DNA of 15,473 nt from Spirogloea muscicola (taxonomy: Eukaryota; Streptophyta; Zygnematophyceae; Spirogloeales; Spirogloeaceae). Position 1 is the first letter of the stretch; each line of letters opens with the position of its first letter. The notes beneath the pieces were generated by a model that was not told where the DNA came from, ran no database searches, and saw only the letters and a list, made by a program, of their open reading frames with translations. The position numbers and the translations under genes were made by a program. Positions 8,860-15,473 of the stretch are shown piece after piece. The DNA is taken from assembly GCA_009602725.1 (NCBI GenBank), contig WELB01000183.1, positions 15,384 to 30,856 on the forward strand, given 5' to 3'.

Positions 8860-9040
8860 GCCCCTTGGGACCTTGTCCTATCGTGGTTCCTTAGTAATCT
8901 GGCCCCTTCGAACCTTGTCAAATCTTTTCGGGCTGCCTTCTCACAGCCCTTGCCTCCATTGTGAGCCACTTCTTCTTCGTGGGGGCTGGCCCAATCACAG
9001 CCACACTCCCTCCTGCATTGGGAGAGCCACTCCTCCCTTC
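8860..9040 (+). repeat. Plus-strand retroelement 3'-end modules with two hairpins
   Basis: Hairpins lie at 8930-8949 (GGGCTG, 8-nt loop, CAGCCC, perfect) and 8984-9002 (GGCTG, 9-nt loop, CAGCC). The first is preceded by AACCTTGTCAAATC. Each is followed by a GAGCCACT run, another conserved part of the module. Two consecutive hairpins suggest partial duplication or stacked insertions. Confidence 0.65.
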
Positions 9041-9156
9041 TGCACCTCGGCTGTGGTCAAGGTGGCCTGGTGTGACCGCTTGCCCGCGCATGCAGGGCGG
9101 CGAACCTGGGCAGCTTCGCGCAGGTCGCCGCCCAGGTGGCCTAAGCCCGGCTCCAG

Positions 9157-9530
9157 GTGGCGTTCCGTTGCTGGAGGACGTGGACGTGGCGGGGATTCCA
9201 GGCTCCCTTCGCGCCCAACCGGCCGACCCGCGGGCTCGGGCGCCATGCAGCCGATCTGGACACCGCCGCCTTCGCGACCGCGATGCATCTGCGTACTGGC
9301 CATGCTCTCGCTGCAGCTTTGGCTTTCGTCAAGGGGATGGCTTTCCTGTGGAATATCCATTTCTCCCCGATTGCTTTTCGGCGGCTAGTCTTCTGACTTG
9401 CGGCTCCTAAGTAGTGGTCACTAAGTGATTGTCATACCGGGATAGCTTTGAGAAAGCGCTTTTCGGTGACTTCAGATCTTGTCTCTTCGGGCTGGCTGTT
9501 TACAGCCCTCGCCCCTTCGGGAGGGCCACC
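9157..9530 (+). mobile_element. Retroelement C-terminal tail plus 3' end, plus strand
   Basis: The frame ending near 9397 contains 'FATAMHLRTGHALAAALAF', aligning closely with 'LAFAVHLRAGRALAAASEF' of the minus-strand copy at 8428-8853. It is followed by box 1 (9388-9425, TGACTTGCGGCTCCTAAG), CAGATCTTGTCT and a perfect hairpin at 9489-9508. The order is the same as in the minus-strand copies, confirming the 3'-end structure in the opposite orientation. Only the last part of the coding region is kept. Confidence 0.65.
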
Positions 9531-9599
9531 TTCCCGATCAGCTTCTCCCTGAGACGGACCTGCGCGCCGCCCTCGCCTGGAGCGCCGGCATAGCTCTTC

Positions 9600-10230
9600 C
9601 TCTCCCTATGCCCTACGTATGCCGGATGATGCCTTCCACACAGTAGTGCACCGCCTTCTCAGCCTCCCTCCGCCCTGCCTCCTGGGGGTGATGCTGTGCG
9701 CACGGAGGTGCAGTGGAGGACCTCCTCCGAGAAGCAGCATTGGGCGTCTTCGAGGAGGCGGTAATCATGTGGCCGTGGAAAACACATCCGTCATGCCCAT
9801 CCAGAATGAGGGTTGACGGCCATCATGCACTGGGTCGACCTGGTGGCCACCACGCCGGGGGGGGGGGCCACACACAATTGCTGATGTGGTTACCACTGAT
9901 CCTTGTCGGACCAGTCGAACCCATGTCCTCAGCCTCGAAGGCAGGACGCACAATTGCCAGTATCGCCAGAGGTAAGGAGGCGAAGTACGCTGATCATCTG
10001 AAGGAGGATTAATTGGTTATCCTTATCGACAGCGTCTTTGAGGAATTTTTGCGGCTCGGTGGCTTGACTTGATGCACCAGCTTGCACGACACATGGTGTC
10101 TCTCGGGCGGCAAGCAGAGCAGGCTGGCTACAGAGCCGCGCTGACGGGCAGGGAGGGATGTTACACAGCGGCCGCCGACTTGAGGAAGGCCGGGTGTTAA
10201 CGACAGCCGCCATGCTTGCCAGGATGCTGG
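9600..10230 (+). mobile_element. Frameshifted retroelement C-terminal remnant, plus strand
   Basis: Read across three frames, pieces of the element appear in the right order. 'PDDAFHTVVHRLLSLPPPCL' (from 9620) matches 'PDEVFRTAVHRLLGLPPPCL' of the fragment at 1-506. Then come 'LREAALGVFEEA' with 'AVENTSVMPIQ', then 'DVVTTDPCRTS', then 'KEAKYADH', and finally 'HQLARHMVSLGRQAEQAGY'. The zinc-knuckle cysteines are scrambled, and a run of eleven G at 9857-9867 lies within it. It is clearly non-functional. Confidence 0.65.
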
Positions 10231-10257
10231 CATTGAACGTACACGTGAAGGTGACTT

Positions 10258-10815
10258 TTGACTCCTGTGAGGCTCCTGCCCATGGACAACGTACGTGGGC
10301 GCGCCAGGCTGCAGTCTGCGGCCTTCCCAAGGCCGTCCGCAAGATCGACGGCGTTTCAAACTTTCACAGTGCTCCGCATGCAGACGAAGGCCTTGCAGAC
10401 GGGCTTCCACCACCTCCTCGGTCTCAAACGCCCTGCCTCATCAGCGTAGTGCACTGCTAATACAGCGAGCACAATGCAGATGCATCAATGCTGGCTGCGC
10501 ACATGCGTCCAGTAAGAACATGGGGGCACAAGCGGCCAACCTCGCCCCTGTGCTTGGCGGGGCCCTCACATTAATCCTGACATCTGCCACAACCCGGATT
10601 GCTCGGACCCCACAAGCTGATCCTACTGGCTGAGATGTTGCGAGGCTGGAGGCGCCAAGGAGCACAAGTATGCGGACCATCATGCAGCAGAGATCTGTCT
10701 TGCTGGCAATCGAAGTTGACAAATCTGACGGCCTGACTTCCTCCAGCAGCATGGGCTATGAGCAGGGACCCAGAGCCAAGGGCAGCAGGCCGAGCAGCCC
10801 GGCTTCAAAGGAGCT
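10258..10815 (+). mobile_element. Second decayed plus-strand retroelement remnant
   Basis: The order of similarities restarts here, so this is a separate copy. 'RGRARLQSAAF' and 'GFHHLLGL' match 'RGRARLHSASS' and 'VHRLLGL' of the fragment at 1-506. Then 'LGGALTLILTSA' matches the 'LGGGKRLLMDVVLT' block, 'KEHKYADHHA' matches 'KLHKYKDHPAG', and the segment near 10770-10815 matches the tail before the 3' end of the element at 8428-8853. Several stops and frame changes are present. Confidence 0.6.
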
Positions 10816-10829
10816 CTCTAATAGGGCAC

Positions 10830-10849
10830 GCTGGCTGTGAAAGGCCAGC
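10830..10849 (-). repeat. Isolated retroelement hairpin
   Basis: On the minus strand this reads GCTGGC, loop CTTTCACA, GCCAGC. It is the same loop sequence as the family consensus but with a shifted, perfectly paired 6-bp stem. It lies directly after the decayed plus-strand copy and points the other way, so it comes from a separate insertion. Confidence 0.6.
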
Positions 10850-11007
10850 ATAAAAGAATAACAATGCTTCAGCTACACCAGGTCGCTAACTGAGGTGCAC
10901 CATGTGAGCCTTTCCATATCGCTCCAGCATTACCAGGCATTTATTGTGGGGTAGAAAGGTAGAAAGGCCACCCTCGAGACTCGCCGTGACAATACCTTTC
11001 TGGCTGC

Positions 11008-11048
11008 TAGCTACTCCGACTTGCGGCTGTTGACTAGGGGTTATTAAG
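11008..11048 (+). repeat. Retroelement box 1, copy F
   Basis: The plus strand reads CTCCGACTTGCGGCTGTTGAC followed by TAGGGGTTATTAAGC (split here for readability). This is the version closest to the box in intron 1 of LCIB-like copy 2. No hairpin follows within the next 100 bp, so the 3' end is incomplete. Confidence 0.6.
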
Positions 11049-11125
11049 CACCCATTTGCAGTAGCCACTCTTGTAGCTGAGTGCGTTGCCCTCTCCGGCC
11101 CCTCTCATATTATTTGTGCCGGCAT

Positions 11126-11172
11126 CTAAACCCCTAAACCCCTGAATCCCTACTAACTAAACCCTTCCTAAC
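11126..11172. repeat. Degenerate telomere-like tract (CTAAACCC)n
   Basis: The tract reads CTAAACCC-CTAAACCC-CTGAATCC and then further CTAAC/CTAAACCC variants. It corresponds on the other strand to TTTAGGG-type telomere units with one extra G. It is short and diverged, and lies just downstream of the LCIB-like copy 2 3' end. Telomeric origin is inference. Confidence 0.5.
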
Positions 11173-11445
11173 GATGTATATATAGCTGGGTTGTCACTGC
11201 CGCAGGAAAGCATTGCCGCAGGAAAGGCTTGACAGATGCCTGGAGACTAGACACCTCACCAGGCTGACAACCGGGGAAATTGGTCTGCTTCCACGACCCA
11301 AGAACAGCGCAGCACAGAGTCGTGGCACAAGACAGTGTGGTGCTGGTGCTGGAATGGAGACACATGCGACCCCTGTGGGGACTACCCTTGTTGGCGCCGT
11401 TGAAGGTCGTTGACATTGACGGACACTTGGACTTGCATATAGACC

Positions 11446-13633
11446 TTAGATCTTGATCTCCGTCCGCTTGTTGTTGAGCACTACATACATATTCCCTGTC
11501 GATACATAGCTGCGTCAGCCTGGGGTACTTGTAAACACAGAAGAGAAAGAGCACCTCTAGGCGAGAAGCCACACTGAACAATACAAGACTTGAGCAATCT
11601 GCATGTTCTAGTGGGATCATTGATTTAGCAGTGCGGAAATAGGCCGAAGCACCTGGGAAGATGTAGTCTTCAAAGCCCTTCTCTCCGTCAAAGGAGTCGG
11701 CGCCTGCATGAATTTGGACACCTGTGATAACAGCATAGTCTGCTCCGTCTGCTGGTGGAGCCCTCTCAATGCAAGACTCGAGCTCCTTCAGCGTCACCTA
11801 CGACAGGTACGATTGTCACCTTGAACACTTCCAAAGGCATCACATCTTGCCAGTCGAAGTATTGCTGCTATTATCGCAACTATCTGCAACTTCAATCGCA
11901 ATTCATGTCAAGTATATCTCTCAAGAGCGTGGGCACAACGAGAGTGGGGAAGGTCCAGTGTTGCAACTCCGTAGCAAACCTCCATAGTCAACTTGGTAAG
12001 ATCAGCGAGGCTGGAGGGGGCCTGTGACGAGGACTGGATGTGTGCACCCTGCAGCAAATAACAACAGGCGCTTACTTGGAATCTTTTGACGAGGCGAACT
12101 AAAATCAACACATGCCCGTGTCAAGAGTAGCCAAAGCCCAAAGCCCGCACTCAGATTGCCCCAATGTGCACATCCCAGAGGCCTCTGTCCCACCAGCATT
12201 ATGCAATCAGGACGGCTTGTCATTGCTTACCAATCGCTGCTTCAGGAAGCTGAACTCCAACTCGCCTGGATCCAGGACCGCACCAGAGAGTGAACCATTG
12301 TCCTCTATTAATTTGTGCACTGCAAGTAGAGCGCCACAGGCGTGGCTCGCCTCGGTTCTTCCAATCCTGTCAATGCTCCCGATAGATTCAGGCTTCCCTG
12401 CAGCATTGAGAAGGAGACGCGTGAGACTTCATGACACTGTGAAGTCACCTGTGAGACGAGTGACCATTACCAATCAAAGCAGCTGCGATACAGCGACTCT
12501 GTCTTATTACAGCTAGGCAAGGAAAGCTAGATTGCATCACGAAGAATCGCAGAGAGCGGCTTACCATTCTTGTCGATCCCAATGTGAGGGAAAGCAAAGA
12601 AGATATCTGCAAGTGCACAGCACCTTGAGGTGAATTACTCAGCCCCAGAGTCATGACAGTGGCCACGATGGACAAAGTCATCTTTATCAACATCATCAAT
12701 GGACACAGATGTTAAAAGCGGAATATCGGAGACAGAACTATGTGGCACTGTGGTGAAGTGCAATGAATCTTTCAGGAGAGTGCTGCCGAGAGTCAGCTGG
12801 TTGCCAGTCATTGGGGAGCTTGGGGAGCGGAAAGGGGTTGCTCGCACATTTCTCTGCTCCGCCTTTGTCAGGCGCGTGGCTCATGCCAGCTTTGAGCCCA
12901 ACAGGGCGGCATGTGACAAGGCCCGCAAGCGCGGACATGTCGAACGACTCCCCATACATCTGGGAGCACGGTGAGCAGGCCGGGCAGTCTCAGCAACAGC
13001 TACCCTTCCAGCTCAAGAGATGTCAGCATCGCTGAGGTGAAGCCCCCTGCTTACTCTTGAGATACTGGGAGCGAGGAGACGCAACAGGCTTGCACACTGG
13101 TGAACAGGGGCAGGCGATCGTGCGCAGCAGTTCGTTGGCAGGAGATGTGGGAAGTGAATGGTGGCAGACCTCGTCGATTTTCCTGTAGTAGTGGTGCGTG
13201 ATCTCGTCGCGGCAAGTGGCGATGAGGGCAATGCTGTTGTCCCTGCGACAAGGTCAGGGCGTGGAGTGTCAGGCGCAGCGAGGGGGGAGGAGGGGGCAGG
13301 GAGGGGCGGGCGGCACGTGAAGCGAAGGAAGTGAGCTCTTCCCGAGGGGGCGGGGGCTGTGAATGGCCAGCCCAGAAGACGAACAAGATCCAAAGGGCCG
13401 AAAGGCGCCAAAGCCACACAGCTATGCGAGAGACTACAGCGAGTGGGAGCTTAGTCATCCCGAGTTAGCAGCCACAAGTCGGAGTAAGTTGCAGCTGGAG
13501 GAGGCAGCACGAGGGCGGACTTGCTGAACCCGTAGTTCTTGAGGATGGCGCAGACGGAGTCGAGGTACTGGGCATCGGGCTTGCAGTCCGGGAATGTATC
13601 CAGCGCACGCTGCTGCGCTGCGGCGGAGGCCAT
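11446..13633 (-). CDS. LCIB/LCIC-like theta carbonic anhydrase family protein, copy 2, 8 exons
   Basis: Exons in transcript order are 13633-13521, 13242-13170, 12959-12848, 12606-12565, 12397-12231, 12048-11980, 11797-11653 and 11495-11446. The joined 771 nt encode 256 aa. All seven introns are GT-AG. Zinc-site residues are retained: 'ATCRDEI' (C48, R49, D50), 'FFAFPHIGI' (H107) and 'ASHACGALLA' (C134). Other matches to copy 1 are 'YGESFDMSALAGLVTC', 'GLKAGMSHAP' and 'DYAVITGVQIHAGADSF'; the C-terminus is 'YIFPGNMYVVLNNKRTEIKI'. By eye the two proteins are about two thirds to three quarters identical. Six introns match copy 1 exactly. The first (13243-13520, phase 2) is unique to this copy and holds a retroelement 3' end. 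An in-frame ATG at 13831 would add 66 residues, the first of them encoded in retroelement sequence, so the start at 13633 is preferred. The pair could form a hetero-complex like Chlamydomonas LCIB-LCIC, which is inference. Confidence 0.92.
13310..13515 (-). mobile_element. 5'-truncated retroelement 3' end forming most of an intron
   Basis: On the minus strand this reads TCCGCCCTC (also found just before box 1 in the copy at 8428-8445), box 1 (13486-13450, GACTTGTGGCTGCTAACTCG), GCATAGCTGTGT, CGGCCCTTTGGATCTTGTTC, a perfect hairpin at 13354-13373 and GGGAAGAGCTCACTTCC. The order and spacing follow the copy at 8255-8430; the two share TGGGCTGGCCATTCACAGCC exactly. No coding part is present, as expected for a 5'-truncated insertion. 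It occupies most of the 278-bp intron 13243-13520. Confidence 0.8.
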
Positions 13634-13793
13634 GCCGGGAGCGGGAGGGGGGGGGGACAGGGAGTCGGAGCTGGGCGATGCGAGGCCGAAAAGCGGCCAA
13701 GTGCAAAGAGGTGTAAGCTCTCCGTTTGTCCGTGAAGCACACAGCGACTCATGTCGATGGGCAGGAAGAAGCGGCTGCTGATATGAAAGAATC

Positions 13794-13910
13794 GGCTGTG
13801 AAATGCCAGCCAGATGCTTACAGGTGTTCATGACGGAGCCAAAGGCTGGGCAGACAGGGCGCCCTCAATACCCCCGTGTCAGCAGTAGGAAGTCAGATGA
13901 GCTGAGGGGA
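13794..13910 (-). mobile_element. 3' end of the right-hand retroelement
   Basis: Downstream of the right-hand element's coding part on the minus strand lie box 1 (13903-13865, CTGACTTCCTACTGCTGACA) and a hairpin at 13811-13794 (GGCTG, loop GCATTTCA, CAGCC). No clear CCTTGTC motif is left between them. This places the element end about 160 bp upstream of the preferred LCIB-like copy 2 start codon, so it probably overlaps that gene's promoter or leader. Confidence 0.65.
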
Positions 13911-14014
13911 GGAAGAGCAACCCCGCTGCGCAAGCCAGAGGCTGCTGCAGGGTGCTGCCCTTCGCGGTGGCTCGGTGCCTTTGGGTCTGGTTTCCTGTTA
14001 CCGAATGCGTTTGT

Positions 14015-15473
14015 CTATGTGCCTACAGCGCTCCCAGGCGATTGCTTTGCATCGCCGGGCTGGTCAGCTTGAGAGGCCAGCAGCGAAAGTAACGATGACC
14101 ACCGACCCCCGTAACACCCATGGATGTCCATGGCCAGGGGGAAAAAGGTATCACCCGCCGGGTGGTCCTTGTACTTGTGCAGCTTCTTCCGTTCGGCCAC
14201 CTTCACAGCGTAGCCGGTCTCAGAAGTAATGGGGCCCTTCGTCCGGAAGCTGTCGGTGAGGACAACGTCCATGAGGAGCCGCTTGCCACCTCCCAGGGGG
14301 ACGCCGATCAGATCGACACGCCTCGTCCGAGGGACCCCATTGCGGAGTTGGATGGGCATCACCCCAGTGCTCTCCAACGCCACTTGATATCCCGCCTCCT
14401 TGACGATGCCATACATGGCGTCACGTAGGAGGTTGTGGGAGCCCGTGCGCTCACTGCCTTTGGCACACCTGAGCATGTGGTCACCCATGAGCAATGCATC
14501 ATGCTCAATAAGCCCACATTCACATTGGGTCACCCCTGCCAAGCACAGAGATGGTAAGCCAAGGCGGCGGCGCATAGCATCGCAAAACAAAGCATTTTCC
14601 ATCCGCAAGCCCGCATGCAAAGGCAAAGCGCGGAGCCACTCAGACGCTCCCAGAGACAAAACAGATAGGAGCCGAGCCTGGCCTCGAGCATCCCCTTGGA
14701 GGAGACTCCGGAGATGCTCCAGTGGTTGCTCGTCTGCAGCACGGGAAAGCCGCGGTTGAGCCTTAACATCAGAAACGTCAGCCCAGGCAGCAAAACTAAC
14801 AGGCTCATTCACCAGAGGCGGGTATGCGGCGAAGAGGTCCTGTTGGCATGCTTTGAGAGTCACTTGGAAAGGCAGACTCCCCTGAACCACATTACTGATG
14901 TGAGGCGCCAATGCACGTTGTTGCTCAAGGAGGAATCGTCCAGATATGGACGAAGCCACTTGAGCCCAGCAGCCAAGGTATGCTGGTCTGCATAAGCGGA
15001 CCAAGGGGCGACAACCAAGCCCACCGTGACATATGAGCAGCGTACATTGCATAAGTGCTGCTGGGTTTAGGGTTTAGGAGTGGGTGAGCAATCAGATCAG
15101 CAAGGCATTGCTGAAGCTTGACATCAATGGATGCATAGATAGCATCCAAGCTGACCGACGGTGGGACCGTACGCAGGAGGTAGCACGGCCGCTGTGCCAC
15201 ACTCCTGGTCAAAACGGCCACTGCCAATTGAGAGTCCCCAAGGCTAGGGAGCTCTGGCAGGACCTGCATGTATCCTTGGAGACGAGCAAGGACAGCACCC
15301 TCCGAGAAAGACGGGTCCCCTAGTGGCACTCCCAAGATCCTCAAGCCGTCCTCTGGAGTCTGACAAGATGTCGGCAACGAGGGGAAGAGGGAAAGAGGGA
15401 TGCCAATGGGGGACCAGGCAGAGCACTTAGCCGGATTGACCCCAAGCCCGATAAGCTGGAGCTGGTGCTGAAG
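14015..15473 (-). mobile_element. Non-LTR retroelement: reverse transcriptase end, zinc knuckle and putative nuclease
   Basis: The minus-strand coding sequence enters from the right edge. The first frame (15473 to about 15060) gives 'GVNPAKCSAW' and 'GLRILGVPLGD', typical of the last palm motifs of LINE-type reverse transcriptases, then a thumb-like helical stretch. The second frame (15052 to 14015) gives 'GGLGCRPLVRL', a linker, the knuckle C-x-C-x12-H-x3-C (about 14470-14530), and a C-terminal domain with 'RRVDLIG', 'LLMDVVLTD' and 'AERKKLHKY'. The D...D...K arrangement resembles a PD-(D/E)XK restriction-like endonuclease, as in R2-type elements; that is inference. The two frames differ by one base at a 7-bp repeat (15063-15078). 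The catalytic reverse transcriptase motifs lie outside the window. Confidence 0.78.
15063..15078 (+). repeat. Two-unit TTTAGGG telomere-like tract at a frameshift
   Basis: The sequence GGGTTTAGGGTTTAGG contains two TTTAGGG-type units inside retroelement coding sequence. The minus-strand frame upstream and the frame downstream become continuous if one 7-bp unit is ignored, so the tract is best explained as a 7-bp tandem duplication that broke the ORF. Confidence 0.7.

Noticed and set aside
9857-9867. Run of eleven G
   Set aside because: A homopolymer inside a decayed element; likely slippage and possibly a sequencing artefact.
11174-11182. TGTATATATA as a TATA box
   Set aside because: It lies downstream of the LCIB-like copy 2 stop codon, and no gene starts nearby on either strand.
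11168-11797. A 209-codon minus-strand frame starting with 'LKELES'
   Set aside because: It is an LCIB-like exon (11653-11797) read through its donor into the next intron and the 3' UTR. Splicing to 11495 gives the conserved family C-terminus.
13451-13831. A 126-codon frame reading LCIB-like copy 2 exon 1 into the retroelement
   Set aside because: It stops before the catalytic motif, while splicing at 13520/13243 restores the exact copy 1 reading.

Overview
The window reads as nuclear DNA of a green alga, probably a chlorophyte or trebouxiophyte. The reasons are GC-rich spliced genes, a limiting-CO2-inducible (LCIB/LCIC, theta-type carbonic anhydrase) gene pair, TTTAGGG-type repeat units and a dense population of decayed non-LTR retroelements. 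Species cannot be named from this sequence.

Layout. (1) 1-506, minus: C-terminal part of a retroelement ORF running off the left edge. (2) 886-3092, plus: a complete seven-exon gene for translation initiation factor eIF3 subunit i, whose 3' flank carries a perfect 13-bp hairpin. (3) 4146-5936, minus: a seven-exon LCIB-like gene (copy 1), convergent with eIF3i. (4) About 6.2-11.2 kb: retroelement debris on both strands, with at least five decayed C-terminal coding remnants and many 3'-end modules. (5) 11446-13633, minus: a second LCIB-like gene (copy 2, eight exons). (6) 13.8-15.47 kb, minus: the best preserved retroelement copy, from the end of the reverse transcriptase to a putative restriction-like endonuclease domain.

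The LCIB-like genes are a same-strand tandem duplicate pair. Their reconstructed proteins (254 and 256 aa) keep the Cys / Asp-Arg / His / Cys residues expected at the zinc site. Six introns lie at identical positions. Copy 2 has one extra 278-bp intron that begins near, and is largely made of, a 5'-truncated copy of the local retroelement's 3' end. Removing it with GT-AG boundaries reproduces exactly the uninterrupted reading frame of copy 1. This looks like recent intron gain by retroelement insertion.

The retroelement family has a recognisable 3' end: a box related to GACTTGCGGCTGCTGAC, then a CCTTGTC motif, then a short hairpin of the form GGGCTG-N8-CAGCCC. I find the hairpin about 13 times on both strands. 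In the right-hand copy the single coding frameshift sits on a 7-bp duplication that creates a TTTAGGG-type telomere-like tract.
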